Origin: Vibrio sp. CB1-14
GTDB taxonomy: Bacteria > Pseudomonadota > Gammaproteobacteria > Enterobacterales > Vibrionaceae
DNA length: 64,000 nucleotides
Reading direction: 5' to 3'
NCBI RefSeq assembly: GCF_040412085.2
Contig: NZ_CP115921.1
Span: 1,550,001-1,614,000, forward strand
The translations under genes were made by a program, and so were the position numbers. The notes under the pieces were generated by a model. The model was given only the letters and a program-made list of their open reading frames with translations. It made no database searches and was not told the origin of the DNA. This document shows, piece after piece, positions 52,544-62,646 of the stretch (position 1 is the stretch's first letter; each line of letters starts with the position of its first letter).

Positions 52544-54391
52544 TCACCGAATGATGAACTTGTCCGGGAGCGGGTATTGCTTTTGAAGCTCGCTTTCAAA
52601 AATATCGCGAGACATTGGTTTCGCGTAGTAGAAGCCTTGTCCTACATCACAGTGCTCTTTGGTGATAAACAGGTGTTGCGCCTGCGTCTCAACGCCTTCT
52701 ACTACGACTTGCTTGTTTAGTTTTTTCGCGATGCTCGTGATAGAACGAAATATAGATTTGTCTTGCGAGTTGTCAACAATGTTAGATAGAAATTCTTTGT
52801 CAATCTTCAGTGCGCTAAATGGAAGTTTCTTCAGATAGTTGAAAGAAGCATAGCCAGTTCCAAAATCATCCAGCGCAAACTTAACGCCTATTGTTTCTAG
52901 GGTGTTAATGTTCGCTTTGGCGATATCAAAATTAGAAACTAAACAGCTTTCAGTCAGCTCTAACTCAAGGTTGTGTGCTGGCAGTTCATATTGATCTAAT
53001 AGTGCCATGACTTTGTTGGCAAACGCAGGAAGGCATATCTGCTTTGCAGAAACATTAATCGAGAGGCAAAAGTCTGGCGCAAATTCTATCCACTCCGAGG
53101 CGCGATCCATAGCGTTGCTCAGCACAAAATAACCCACTTCAATAATTAGACCATTTTGTTCCGCCATGTGTATTAGTGCTTCATTAGACATTTCTCCAAG
53201 GACAGGGTGTTTCCACCGCAAAAGGACTTCTGCGCCAATCCATTTCTGCGTTTTAATATCAACCTTGGGTTGAAAGTACAAAATTAGGTCGTCGTTTCGG
53301 ACTGCTTGTAGTAAATAGTGTTCAAGTTGATTGAATGCTTTTTGGTCTTGTTGATCGGCTTGGGTGAAAAAGGTGATTAACTCACCGGACTCCTTACATG
53401 CGAGGGCGGCGTGGAAGGCATTGTTGATTAGCTGATTTTCATTCTGAGTGTGGAAAGAGTTCGCAACACCCATATAGGAATGAAGATGAACTTCGCTGTC
53501 TTTAAATACAAAACCTTGCTTGGCAATGGTAGCGATCTTTTTACACAAAGTAGGGAGATACTGTTCATTCATAGCAGGAACAACAGTAGTAAGCGCAAGT
53601 TCAGTCGTCGATATTCTTGCTATGTGCTGTATCTGCTCTGTCACTTCATTTACTTTTTTCTCAAAACCCTTAAGAAGGTCGTCGAGGCCGTCACAACCGA
53701 TTCTAGCCTGAACTCGCTCACCGTTGGTGAACTGAACGAATATGACACTAATAAAAGCGTCCCCGTTAACAATTGGAACACTGTTTAATGAGGTGATAAG
53801 CGCACTTTCTAGACCGTTCCGGTTTAGCATGCCTGTCGCTGAATCATGACTTAAGTGGTAAAGCATGCGCTTTTCGAGTTGGTGGTTATTGTAAGTTAAT
53901 GAGTCAATGTCGATTCGGCTTTTTCGTAGTTTTTGTTGGTACTGCTGTCGCACGCGTTTTATGGAATCAGCCATTCCTTGACGAGTCATCCAAGACGAAA
54001 TCTCATAACTTAAACTGTTTAACTGCTGCTCGCCATCGCTTGATCTTACCGAAAGGACAAAGGCTAAGCCTGTAGGTTGTTTCGATATTGAAGATAGATA
54101 CAAACAGCGCAAGTAAGAGGCCTTAACGGGAGAAAGGAGCTTTGCTAGTGCTTCCTTTAGTGAACGCTCAGACATATCGTTGAACGACACTGTGTTTGTT
54201 TTAGGAACTGCATAGTTGTTGATATAAAGCAGTTCTAATTGATTGCCTTCAATCGCACACCAGCCCCAAACGGACTTTACATTAGATGGGGACTTTGATG
54301 ACTCAACGAGTTCAAAGATCCTTTGTCGCTCACTTGGGCTCAGCCTGCGTAATACTGAGCGATTATCTCTTTTCATCAATGTTGACCACAT
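52544..54391 (-). CDS. EAL-domain c-di-GMP phosphodiesterase with degenerate GGDEF domain
   Basis: A protein of about 615 residues without membrane segments. The central region (about 200 to 350) has the GGDEF fold start (HDSATGMLNRNGLE) but no GGDEF motif, so cyclase activity is not expected. The C-terminal EAL domain keeps its catalytic set: EVLLRW in place of EALLRW, NVSAKQI, ELELTES, LDDFGTGYAS, KIDKEF, VEGVET and GQGFYYAKP. It should therefore hydrolyse c-di-GMP. The N-terminal domain is unclassified. Its start is uncertain: ATG at 54391 or 54376, or a TTG at 54421; none has a good ribosome site. Confidence 0.88.
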   Translation of the reverse strand: MWSTLMKRDNRSVLRRLSPSERQRIFELVESSKSPSNVKSVWGWCAIEGNQLELLYINNYAVPKTNTVSFNDMSERSLKEALAKLLSPVKASYLRCLYLSSISKQPTGLAFVLSVRSSDGEQQLNSLSYEISSWMTRQGMADSIKRVRQQYQQKLRKSRIDIDSLTYNNHQLEKRMLYHLSHDSATGMLNRNGLESALITSLNSVPIVNGDAFISVIFVQFTNGERVQARIGCDGLDDLLKGFEKKVNEVTEQIQHIARISTTELALTTVVPAMNEQYLPTLCKKIATIAKQGFVFKDSEVHLHSYMGVANSFHTQNENQLINNAFHAALACKESGELITFFTQADQQDQKAFNQLEHYLLQAVRNDDLILYFQPKVDIKTQKWIGAEVLLRWKHPVLGEMSNEALIHMAEQNGLIIEVGYFVLSNAMDRASEWIEFAPDFCLSINVSAKQICLPAFANKVMALLDQYELPAHNLELELTESCLVSNFDIAKANINTLETIGVKFALDDFGTGYASFNYLKKLPFSALKIDKEFLSNIVDNSQDKSIFRSITSIAKKLNKQVVVEGVETQAQHLFITKEHCDVGQGFYYAKPMSRDIFESELQKQYPLPDKFIIR

Positions 54392-54595
54392 CCTGTGGAA
54401 ACGCTTCGTTAACACTAACAAAGCAAAAGATTCAGTCTCTACAGTATAAGTGTTGAATACTAGACGGTTGGGAAATTATGAATTGAGACAGGTGAATAGC
54501 ACTAAGAATGGCAACAGTCTCAAAGTTGAGAGGGAAAGGCAGTCGTATTAAAGGAAAACGGCAGAAGTCCGAAGGAGCTTCTGCCGCAATGATTG

Positions 54596-55792
54596 CTATG
54601 GCTTTAACCGTTTTAATGCTTGGACATCTTGCGGTTGGCTGTAATCAATGTCATCAAATCCAAAACCATTCAGATTTAAGAATGAGCGTTGGAAGCCTTC
54701 AAAATCGCCAATTTGCTTGAAGTTGTCTTGATTCATTTCAGATAGACAATGCTTAACCTTATCTTGAACTTCGGGATTCAGCTCCCAGTCGTCCATGCGA
54801 ATTAAACGTTCACCATCAAGAGGAACCTTGCCTTGTCCGTAGACCTTGGTTGCAAACAAACGTTGCATTTGCTCAATACACTCTTCGTGAGTACCTTGCT
54901 CTTTCATGGTTTTGTACAGCGCAAGTAGGTATGGAGATAAGCCCGGGATAAACACACTGGCTTTAGTGACGAGTGCTTTACAGACCGCAGCATAGGCGTT
55001 GCCATCAAAGTTAGACAGTTCAAGATTGAGCGCATGACTCGTTTGATGTAAGTCGACTTTGGCACGACCTAACGTACCATCCAAATAAATTGGGTGAGTG
55101 ATCTCTGTCCCAACATAAGAGAATGCGACGGTTTTAAATCCGTTGGCGACGGAATCAGAGTTGACCAGGGTGTCAATCCAGCTTTCCCAATCTTCACCGC
55201 CCATGACTTTTAGAGTGCCTTCAATTTCTTCGTCTGAAGCGGGTTCGAGTAGCGTATCTTCCCACTCTTGTGTTTCAAGGTTAATGAGTGAACCTGAAAC
55301 GGCTTCACCAATCGGTTTGATAGCTGAACGCCAGAATTCACCGTTTGCTTTCGGTCTAACGCCCGTAGCGAGACTGTAGATAACGAGGTCAACTTCGCCT
55401 TCAAAGTAAGTTTCTATGGCTTCAATAACTTGCTCTCGGACATCATGAGAGAACGCATCGCCAACGATATTGATAGCTCGTCGGCCGGCTTGCTGGGCAC
55501 GTTGTTTGAAGTAGATGTTGTTGTACCAACCAGCAGTTCCCAATCCTTTCTCAGAAGGGCTACGTTCAAAAGAAACACCAATGGTATCGGCGTCTGCACC
55601 ACCAAAGGTTAGGGCAATGCGGGCCGCTAAGCCAAACCCTGATGACGCGCCCAAAATAAGCACGCGTTTGGGGCCATTTTTGATCGGACTGGCCGATTTC
55701 ACGTACGCGATTTGGTCATCGACGGCCTTTTTGCACCCTTGTGGATGAGAGGTCTTTGCGACAACACCGCTGATAACTGGTTCAACTATCAC
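54596..55792 (-). CDS. fabV: Enoyl-ACP reductase FabV
   Basis: A 398-residue short-chain dehydrogenase that performs the last step of fatty acid elongation using NADH. The Rossmann segment VLILGASSGFGLAARI is near residue 47, and the FabV-specific Tyr-x8-Lys active site appears in SYVGTEITHPIYLDGTLGRAK. FabV, first found in Vibrio cholerae, is insensitive to triclosan. A GTG at 55792 with AGG upstream gives the usual MI.P start; a TTG three codons earlier is possible. Confidence 0.94.
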   Translation of the reverse strand: MIVEPVISGVVAKTSHPQGCKKAVDDQIAYVKSASPIKNGPKRVLILGASSGFGLAARIALTFGGADADTIGVSFERSPSEKGLGTAGWYNNIYFKQRAQQAGRRAINIVGDAFSHDVREQVIEAIETYFEGEVDLVIYSLATGVRPKANGEFWRSAIKPIGEAVSGSLINLETQEWEDTLLEPASDEEIEGTLKVMGGEDWESWIDTLVNSDSVANGFKTVAFSYVGTEITHPIYLDGTLGRAKVDLHQTSHALNLELSNFDGNAYAAVCKALVTKASVFIPGLSPYLLALYKTMKEQGTHEECIEQMQRLFATKVYGQGKVPLDGERLIRMDDWELNPEVQDKVKHCLSEMNQDNFKQIGDFEGFQRSFLNLNGFGFDDIDYSQPQDVQALKRLKP

Positions 55793-55932
55793 TGTATACA
55801 ACCTATCTAAGACGATGATAAAAACTCAAGATAGCGTAAAGTGTTGTAAATTATATTGAGCTAGGGCATCAATTTGGCGATTCTGAGCGTATTTACTCTG
55901 CAACAATGTTGCTAAAATCGCCAATTATCAAT

Positions 55933-56541
55933 TTAAAGGTGCGGCTTTAGTGCTTCAGCTACAAATTGTGCGATGAAGGGTTGAGCATCAGGTTTTGGGT
56001 GCAAACCGTCTTGCATCATCCATTCTGGCTTGATGATAACTTCTTCAAGGAAGAAAGGTATGAGTGGAATGTCGTGCTCTGAAGCCAACGTCGGGTAGAT
56101 GTTCTCGAACATGGTGCTGTAGCGTTTACCGTAGTTGGGCGGTACACGAATTTGCATCAAAAATACGATAGCACCAGCCTCTTGGCTTTGGGTGATTAAT
56201 GTCGATAGGTTGCGCTCAATGATAGGCGGCTGAAAGCCACGTAGTCCGTCATTTGCGCCGAGCTCAATAAGTACATAGTCGGGTTTGTGTTCACTCAACA
56301 AGCCTGGCAGTTTTGCAAGACCGTTGCCTGTGGTATCGCCTGATACGCTGCCATTGATGATGTTGTACTCGGTATCATCGTCAGATAGGTGTTTAGAGAG
56401 CATTGTCGGCCAACTGAGGTCTGCCGACATGTTGTAGCCAGCACTCAGACTGTCGCCGAGAATTAGAATAGACGCCGCCTTTGCGTGAAAAGAGGCCAAG
56501 GAAACAAAAATAATAATCAAAGAGGAAAGTTGCCGAATCAT
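55933..56541 (-). CDS. tesA: Periplasmic acyl-CoA thioesterase / lysophospholipase TesA
   Basis: A 202-residue SGNH hydrolase with a signal peptide (to about FHAKAA). The block residues are in place: LGDSLSAG with S31, SVSGDTTGNG, GANDGLRG, and the catalytic pair D and H in QDGLHPKP. The E. coli enzyme hydrolyses acyl-CoA, lysophospholipids and some esters. It is divergent from ybbA as in E. coli; its ATG (minus strand 56541) and the ybbA ATG (56540) share the tetramer CATG, so each gene's upstream signals lie in the other's coding sequence. Confidence 0.93.
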   Translation of the reverse strand: MIRQLSSLIIIFVSLASFHAKAASILILGDSLSAGYNMSADLSWPTMLSKHLSDDDTEYNIINGSVSGDTTGNGLAKLPGLLSEHKPDYVLIELGANDGLRGFQPPIIERNLSTLITQSQEAGAIVFLMQIRVPPNYGKRYSTMFENIYPTLASEHDIPLIPFFLEEVIIKPEWMMQDGLHPKPDAQPFIAQFVAEALKPHL

Positions 56542-57214
56542 GAGTTCTTCCATAATCAAAGCTGAATCAGTGTCCAAAGTAGTGTCTACGAAAACGGAAC
56601 ATTTAACAATCCTCGAGGATGTGAATCTGTCGATTCAAGAAGGAGAGTCCATTGCTATCGTTGGAACGTCAGGGGCAGGAAAATCTACGCTAATGACGTT
56701 ACTAGCTGGTTTAGATGTCCCTAGCACGGGCAATATCCAATTACTTTCTAATCCCATTTCTCAGATGAGTGATGAAGCTAGAGCCAGCATTCGTAGTGAG
56801 CACCTCGGTTTTGTGTTTCAGAGTTTTCTATTAATCCCAAGTTTGTCCGCACTTGGAAATGTGACGTTGCCCTGCCTTTTAAAAGGTGAGCAAGAGGACG
56901 AAGCGAAAGCTCGTCAACTCCTTGAGTCAGTAGGGCTTGGACACCGTATTGATCATTTGCCATCACAGCTTTCTGGCGGCGAGCAGCAGCGCGTCGCCAT
57001 TGCTCGTGCATTTATGACCAGCCCTAAGATACTCTTTGCAGACGAACCAACGGGCAACTTAGATCAGAATACAGCGCACAAAATTGTCGAGCTATTGTTT
57101 GATCTTAACCAGCAGCATGGTACGACGCTCGTGCTCGTTACTCATGATTTGTCGCTAGCTAAACGTTGCGATCGCATTTTCCATATGAATGCGGGTCGGC
57201 TTGAGCAGGAGTAG
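56540..57214 (+). CDS. ybbA: ABC transporter ATP-binding protein YbbA-like
   Basis: A 224-residue ATPase of the LolD/MacB type. Walker A ([12 protein letters not shown]), signature ([15 protein letters not shown]) and Walker B ([12 protein letters not shown]) are complete. The partner is the FtsX-like permease three bases downstream. An AGAGGAAAG ribosome site at 56520 lies inside tesA. By analogy with E. coli the pair handles lipids or lipoproteins in the envelope, but its substrate is not established. Confidence 0.92.
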   Translation: MSSSIIKAESVSKVVSTKTEHLTILEDVNLSIQEGESIAIVGTSGAGKSTLMTLLAGLDVPSTGNIQLLSNPISQMSDEARASIRSEHLGFVFQSFLLIPSLSALGNVTLPCLLKGEQEDEAKARQLLESVGLGHRIDHLPSQLSGGEQQRVAIARAFMTSPKILFADEPTGNLDQNTAHKIVELLFDLNQQHGTTLVLVTHDLSLAKRCDRIFHMNAGRLEQE

Positions 57215-57217
57215 CGG

Positions 57218-59698
57218 ATGTCACAACAGCAAACCAGTTCTACTAAAATCAGTTCCAAACACAAAAACACGAGTGCGAATCTAAACAGTCGCCTCGTGAC
57301 GTGGAGCTTTGACGAGATTAGGCAGGGGCAGCTTTGGCCTATTGCTATTTCCTTGACGCTAATTATCGCCTGTATTTTCGGTCTAGCGGCACTCGCTGAG
57401 CGAATGGAGCAGGTGATTGTCAAACAAGGAAAAGATGCGCTAACTGCTGACTCTATATACATTTCAGCAAATCCGATCACCGAGAAAAACACTGAGTTTA
57501 TCAAAGGCTCAGGACTTGAAACGTCGTGGTATACGCGCTTCGCGACTATGTCGTTCAGTGACAGCGGTATGCAGTTGATAACGGTGAAAGCCGTGGACTC
57601 AAAGTTTCCACTTCGCGGTACGCTAACCTTAGGATCCGAACAAGGTACACAAAACCAGGTCAAAGAAGGTGAACTATGGCTTGATAGCAGGATAGCGGAG
57701 CAATTGAACGCTTCCCCTGGTGACGTTGTCACTATTGGCGATGCTGAGCTTGCTGTGAGTGGGGTGATATTAGAAGAGCCTGGTATCAGCTTTAATCCGT
57801 TTCAGCAGATGCCAACCGCTTATATACACCAAAGCTCTGTGGATGAAACCGGTGCAGTGCAGCTTGGTAGTCGAGTTCAGTTTCGCGCATATTTAGTCGG
57901 TGATGAGGGAAATATTGACGCACTCAAGCAGCAAATAGAACTCACGCCAAGTGACCGATGGCGTGACCAATCATCCGGTAGCCGAACCAATGATATTTTC
58001 GACAGGACAACGCAATATCTATCTCTCACTGTTGCAATCATCATTATTATGGCAGCGACGACACTTGTTTTGACCTGTCAGAATTACGTGCAAAGTCGCA
58101 GACAAACGGTCGCCATGCTTAAAAGCCTCGGCGCAAGTAAACATTGGTTAGTACGTTGGCTTTCAATTCAAACCTTGCTGCTTGTGAGTATATCGGTTGT
58201 CGCGGGATTATTACTAGGGATGGGCTTAGAAACGCTTCTTCGCGTGCCTCTTACCGATCTACTGCCAGATCCTCTTCCTACCTATGGATTTAAACCAGCC
58301 GTTATTGCGATTGTATCGAGCTTACTCATAGGCGTTCCGGCTTTGGGTATCCCGCTCTATAAGTTGATTTCTGTATCATCTGTAGAAGTTTTGCAAAGTG
58401 CTGACGAGAAGCGTGGGGGCTGGATCTATTTGTTGGTCTTAGTCCCGGTTATTCCACTACTCGTTGCGTATCGCGACAATAATCTCGTGTGGATTGTACT
58501 GGCTGGTATTATTGGTCTGTTTGTCGTTCTGGCTGCCATTAGTGTTCTTTTCACGCTGCTCTTGAGCCGCCTGTCTTTGCCGATTTCGATGAAACTTGCG
58601 GTTAGCCGTATTAATCGCAGTAAACGTCATACAGGATTGCAATACGGGGCATTAGGGCTTTCGCTGATGCTGCTTACAACAATTTGGCTGGTTAGAAATG
58701 ACCTACTCAGTGACTGGCAGAGAACACTTCCAGCTGATGCGCCCAACGCGTTTGCTCTTAATATCGCTGATTATGAGAAAGATGCTTATCTGAGTGCTCT
58801 AGATGGTAACAACATTGATCGCTCTCAAGCGTTTCCGATCTCTCGTGGACGATTGACGCTCATCAATGGCGAAGATGCACAAACCAGACAAAAAACGGGT
58901 GTTGATGAGGAAGATGCGTTAAGTCGAGAGCTCAATTTTACCTATGCAGACACTCTTCCTGGCTACAATGATGTTCTTTCTGGTGAATGGACGCAGACAG
59001 GTGGTGTCTCAGTGGAAAAAGAGGTGGCCGAAAATCTTGGTCTTAAGATAGGAGATGAGCTTGGCTTTACCATTAACGGCCAAGAGGTTAGGGCTGTCAT
59101 CAACTCAATTCGATTTGTTGAATGGAGAGACATGAAGCCTAACTTTTACTTTATCTTTACTCCAGATGTGTTGGCGAATATACCGAGTGCATGGTTAGTG
59201 AGCTTTAGGCTTCACGATAAAGACAATGATTTGATAGCCACCTTGTCACGCAACCACCCAACGGTTAGTTTGATGGACATACGCTTGATGGGAGAGAAGA
59301 TACAAGGGCTGCTCAGTCAGATAGTGTGGTCGATAACGGTATTAGCAGCATTGGGAGTACTTTCAGGTGTATTGCTTATCTTTACTTTACTCAGGTTGAG
59401 TCTCTCTCAGCGTCAAGCTGAAATTCGTCTTTATCGAACCTTAGGAGCGAGCCGTAAACGGATCGTTCGAACGATTTGGGCTGAATACGGGATCATGGCG
59501 ATTACGGCGGGTATTGTTGCGACATTTGGTGCTGAGTTAGTCGTTGGTTCGATCATGACTATTGGGTTTGATTTGCCGTGGAGTTGGCATTTATCCACGT
59601 GGATTATGGTTCCCGCAATCGCTTTCGCGACGTTAGCCTTGGTTCTTTTTTCATTGATAAGACAGATGCTTACAACCTCGCAAAAGCAGTTTGCATAA
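57218..59698 (+). CDS. ybbP: FtsX-family ABC permease YbbP-like
   Basis: An 826-residue inner membrane protein with ten likely helices: one near residue 45, a cluster of three at about 270 to 390, a mid pair near 400 to 450, one near 475, and a final three near 700 to 815. Two periplasmic MacB_PCD-like domains lie between them. The two FtsX regions (LTVAIIIIMAATTLVLTC and VWSITVLAALGVLSGVLLIF) mark a duplicated permease as in E. coli YbbP. It forms a complex with YbbA; the TesA gene next door suggests an envelope lipid role. Confidence 0.9.
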   Translation: MSQQQTSSTKISSKHKNTSANLNSRLVTWSFDEIRQGQLWPIAISLTLIIACIFGLAALAERMEQVIVKQGKDALTADSIYISANPITEKNTEFIKGSGLETSWYTRFATMSFSDSGMQLITVKAVDSKFPLRGTLTLGSEQGTQNQVKEGELWLDSRIAEQLNASPGDVVTIGDAELAVSGVILEEPGISFNPFQQMPTAYIHQSSVDETGAVQLGSRVQFRAYLVGDEGNIDALKQQIELTPSDRWRDQSSGSRTNDIFDRTTQYLSLTVAIIIIMAATTLVLTCQNYVQSRRQTVAMLKSLGASKHWLVRWLSIQTLLLVSISVVAGLLLGMGLETLLRVPLTDLLPDPLPTYGFKPAVIAIVSSLLIGVPALGIPLYKLISVSSVEVLQSADEKRGGWIYLLVLVPVIPLLVAYRDNNLVWIVLAGIIGLFVVLAAISVLFTLLLSRLSLPISMKLAVSRINRSKRHTGLQYGALGLSLMLLTTIWLVRNDLLSDWQRTLPADAPNAFALNIADYEKDAYLSALDGNNIDRSQAFPISRGRLTLINGEDAQTRQKTGVDEEDALSRELNFTYADTLPGYNDVLSGEWTQTGGVSVEKEVAENLGLKIGDELGFTINGQEVRAVINSIRFVEWRDMKPNFYFIFTPDVLANIPSAWLVSFRLHDKDNDLIATLSRNHPTVSLMDIRLMGEKIQGLLSQIVWSITVLAALGVLSGVLLIFTLLRLSLSQRQAEIRLYRTLGASRKRIVRTIWAEYGIMAITAGIVATFGAELVVGSIMTIGFDLPWSWHLSTWIMVPAIAFATLALVLFSLIRQMLTTSQKQFA

Positions 59699-59705
59699 TG
59701 CTTAA

Positions 59706-59757
59706 CCACCGTTTTTGTTAAGTTATCCACAAAAACGGTGGATAAGGTTTTGGATAA
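59706..59757. repeat. DnaA-box cluster in a 12-bp inverted repeat
   Basis: CCACCGTTTTTG (59706) and CAAAAACGGTGG (59730) are exact complements. A consensus DnaA box TTATCCACA (59723 to 59731) lies across the loop and right arm; GGTGGATAA (59737) and TTTGGATAA (59749) are near-consensus boxes on the other strand. It might also end ybbP transcripts, although no T-run follows. Confidence 0.65.
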
Positions 59758-59952
59758 CTCAATCGTATCCTTAGTGATAAAAATCGTTAGCCTTTGATTG
59801 GTCGGTGATGGCGGGTAATCTGATTGTCATGTTGCTGTCAAAAAACTTATTCACCGATTAACTGTCAAGAAAAAACATCACAAAAAATAGGATTTTTTTT
59901 CCCTCTAGATGCGGCTAAAATGTCGCATCTTCATCACTTCAATCAATAAGAA

Positions 59953-61362
59953 ATGAGTCAAGAATTCCCAGAGATGCAGAGTCGTCAACGAGTGGCCATC
60001 ATAGGTGGGGGCGTCGCAGGATCTACGGTTGCTTTGTACCTTGCAAAACAAGGTATTGATGTGACCGTTTATGAAAAAAATCAGCGCCTTGTTAGTGGAC
60101 CACCGATTTGTCACCTCCATGCTGGTGGTAATTTGTATCGTGAAATCTCTGAGCAACATTGTCTTGAGCTACTTAGGCAATCGATAGAATTTGTACGCTT
60201 CTTTCCGTCGGTCGTTAATGTTCGCCCAACCGTCATTGCGGTACCACGAGGGGATGAGGGTAAGCCAGAGGCCTTGCTTCCTCGTTTAAATGTACTTCGC
60301 GATGCATACAAAAAGTTAGTTGAGTTGGACGCTGACAACCAAGTACTGGGTAAACCGGATGACTACTTCCACGAATTCGACCGTCAAACTTTGAATGAGC
60401 TGTCAAAGAGACAGCCGCCAGAAGCGCCGCAAACACTCGAAGAGTGGCTTATCCCCTTTGCTAAACATACCGATCTAGATAAGCTTAAATTCCCAGTCTA
60501 TGTTGTTCAAGAATATGGACTCAGCTTGTTCCGTGTCGCCTCGTCTGTTGAACTATGGTCTCAGCAAATAGCTAACCTGCATATCCGCACTGGTGCCAAT
60601 ATAGAACAGATTCGTGAGTTAGAAGATAGATATGAGTTAGAGCTAGCGGCAGGGCAAACAGAGTCATTCGATTTTGTTATCAATGCTTGTGGATTTCGTA
60701 CCGGCACTATTGACGATAAGTTAGAGAAACCTCGTCAAAGGTTAGTAGAGTTTAAAGCCGCTTACGTCACCAAATGGGTAAAACACCAGCATGAAAAATG
60801 GCCAGAAGTGATTTTTCACGGTCAGCGCGGTACTCCGCAGGGTATGGCGCAATTAACGCCTTATCCTGGTGGCTATTTTCAACTTCACGGCATGACCAAA
60901 TCGATCACCTTGTTTGAGAATGGCTTGGTGCAGTCAGGTGGTAACACGTCACAGCCACAGCTTCCACAGCACTTAGTCGATAAAATTGATAATGGTTGGC
61001 CAGAGCAGGTACAAACCTCGCGTTCGCAAAGCGCTATCCAACATCTTGCTCAGTATGTTCCTGAATTTGTATCAGCTGAACCAGCAGGAAAGCCTTTGTA
61101 TGGCGCACAGCAAATACCAGGGTTGGAGCCAAGTCTTCGTTCTGCTGATGTTAGTTTTGATGGTGAACGTTATGCTCGCCTAGAGATTGTTAAAGCTTCA
61201 TCCGCTTTAATTGCTGCAAAAAAGATAATGAGTCGTTGGTTTGTTAATCAGCCGTTCAACGTGAGCACGACTCTTGCGTTAAAGCCTTTAGATGTTGAAT
61301 TAGTAGCAAAGCAAATAGCACGCGATCGAGGTTACCCAGAATCTTTAGCTGTAGCCTACTAA
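59953..61362 (+). CDS. FAD-dependent oxidoreductase
   Basis: A 469-residue flavoprotein with an N-terminal Rossmann FAD-binding motif (RVAIIGGGVAGSTVALYLAKQGIDVTVYEKN) and a second FAD contact near FDFVINACGFRTG. The general fold fits the D-amino acid oxidase-like superfamily. There is no signal peptide or membrane anchor. The substrate cannot be told, and neither neighbour suggests one. ATG at 59953; an ATG at 59974 is an alternative. Confidence 0.85.
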   Translation: MSQEFPEMQSRQRVAIIGGGVAGSTVALYLAKQGIDVTVYEKNQRLVSGPPICHLHAGGNLYREISEQHCLELLRQSIEFVRFFPSVVNVRPTVIAVPRGDEGKPEALLPRLNVLRDAYKKLVELDADNQVLGKPDDYFHEFDRQTLNELSKRQPPEAPQTLEEWLIPFAKHTDLDKLKFPVYVVQEYGLSLFRVASSVELWSQQIANLHIRTGANIEQIRELEDRYELELAAGQTESFDFVINACGFRTGTIDDKLEKPRQRLVEFKAAYVTKWVKHQHEKWPEVIFHGQRGTPQGMAQLTPYPGGYFQLHGMTKSITLFENGLVQSGGNTSQPQLPQHLVDKIDNGWPEQVQTSRSQSAIQHLAQYVPEFVSAEPAGKPLYGAQQIPGLEPSLRSADVSFDGERYARLEIVKASSALIAAKKIMSRWFVNQPFNVSTTLALKPLDVELVAKQIARDRGYPESLAVAY

Positions 61363-61464
61363 ATATACGCTAATCCATTGGTTTATAAAGACAAGGCAAA
61401 ATAAAGGGTCGCAAATCTGCTCCGATTGCATATAATCGCTGTAGAGAAATACAAGGAATTTATG

Positions 61465-62478
61465 ATGAACGTACTAGTAACAGGTGGCGCAGGCTACATC
61501 GGAAGTCACACATGTGTGCAGCTTATTGAAGCGGGTATGACACCAATTATCTTTGATAATCTTTACAATGCAAAATCGGCTGTGATTGGTCGTATTGAGA
61601 AAATCACAAAAAATCGTCCGGTGTTTGTAAAAGGTGACGTGCGCGATAAGCAAGCCCTGGTAGACGTGATGACGAATCATAACATTGATGCAGTGATTCA
61701 CTTTGCCGGCTTAAAGGCGGTGGGAGAGTCTGTTGAAAAGCCGCTTGAATATTATGATAACAACGTCAATGGTACTTTGGTTCTCGCGGATGCGATGCGT
61801 GAAGCGGGCGTGAAGCACATTGTGTTCAGTTCATCAGCAACGGTTTACGGCGATCCTGCATCAGTGCCAATTACTGAATCATTCCCAACCAGTGCCACTA
61901 ACCCTTATGGTCGCAGTAAACTCATGGTTGAAGAATGTCTGACTGATTTCCACAAAGCCAATCCAGATTGGACCATTACCTTGCTTCGTTACTTCAACCC
62001 AGTAGGTTCTCATCCTTCCGGTGAAATGGGTGAAGATCCTCAGGGGATCCCAAACAACCTAATGCCATTTGTATCTCAAGTTGCTGTGGGTCGACGTGAA
62101 TGTCTATCGGTCTTTGGTGACGACTATCCAACACCCGATGGTACGGGCGTTCGTGATTATATTCACGTAATGGATCTGGCAGATGGTCACATCGCCGCTC
62201 TGAAAACGTTAAATGGCAAAGAAGCGCTCTCTATATACAACCTAGGAACAGGTAACGGAAGCAGCGTACTGCAAATGGTTAAAGCGTTTGAAGAAGCCTC
62301 TGGTAAGCCAGTTCCTTACAAAGTTGTGGAACGTCGCCCAGGTGATATCGCTGAATGCTGGGCAGATCCTAGCAAAGCTAACAAAGAGCTTGGCTGGAAG
62401 GCGACACGTACCTTATCCGATATGACAGCAGATGGATGGCGCTGGCAGTCGCAGAATCCGACTGGTTATCCAGAGTAA
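61465..62478 (+). CDS. galE: UDP-glucose 4-epimerase
   Basis: A 337-residue extended SDR that interconverts UDP-glucose and UDP-galactose. The NAD motif GGAGYIGSH is at the N-terminus, the catalytic SSSATVYG and NPYGRSKLMVE (Tyr-x3-Lys) are intact, and the C-terminus includes ERRPGDIAECWADP. The ATG at 61465 (or 61462) has AAGGA upstream. It stands apart from any gal operon, so its likely job is supplying UDP-galactose for surface polysaccharides. Confidence 0.95.
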   Translation: MNVLVTGGAGYIGSHTCVQLIEAGMTPIIFDNLYNAKSAVIGRIEKITKNRPVFVKGDVRDKQALVDVMTNHNIDAVIHFAGLKAVGESVEKPLEYYDNNVNGTLVLADAMREAGVKHIVFSSSATVYGDPASVPITESFPTSATNPYGRSKLMVEECLTDFHKANPDWTITLLRYFNPVGSHPSGEMGEDPQGIPNNLMPFVSQVAVGRRECLSVFGDDYPTPDGTGVRDYIHVMDLADGHIAALKTLNGKEALSIYNLGTGNGSSVLQMVKAFEEASGKPVPYKVVERRPGDIAECWADPSKANKELGWKATRTLSDMTADGWRWQSQNPTGYPE

Positions 62479-62506
62479 TCTGGTGGTTTGTCGCATAAAC
62501 TTAACA

Positions 62507-62531
62507 AAAGGCGCTAAAAGCGCCTTTTTTT
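62507..62531 (+). terminator. Terminator of galE
   Basis: AAAGGCGC pairs with GCGCCTTT over a 5-base loop, followed by TTTT. Confidence 0.88.
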
Positions 62532-62646
62532 GATCCAAGTCGCCTTATTTATTGAATAAAAAATATCATATTGTTGAATATTTGCTAAAATGGTTTCAGT
62601 ACTTAATTTAACCAGTAAAATTAGTCTTGAACCACAAGGAGACTCC

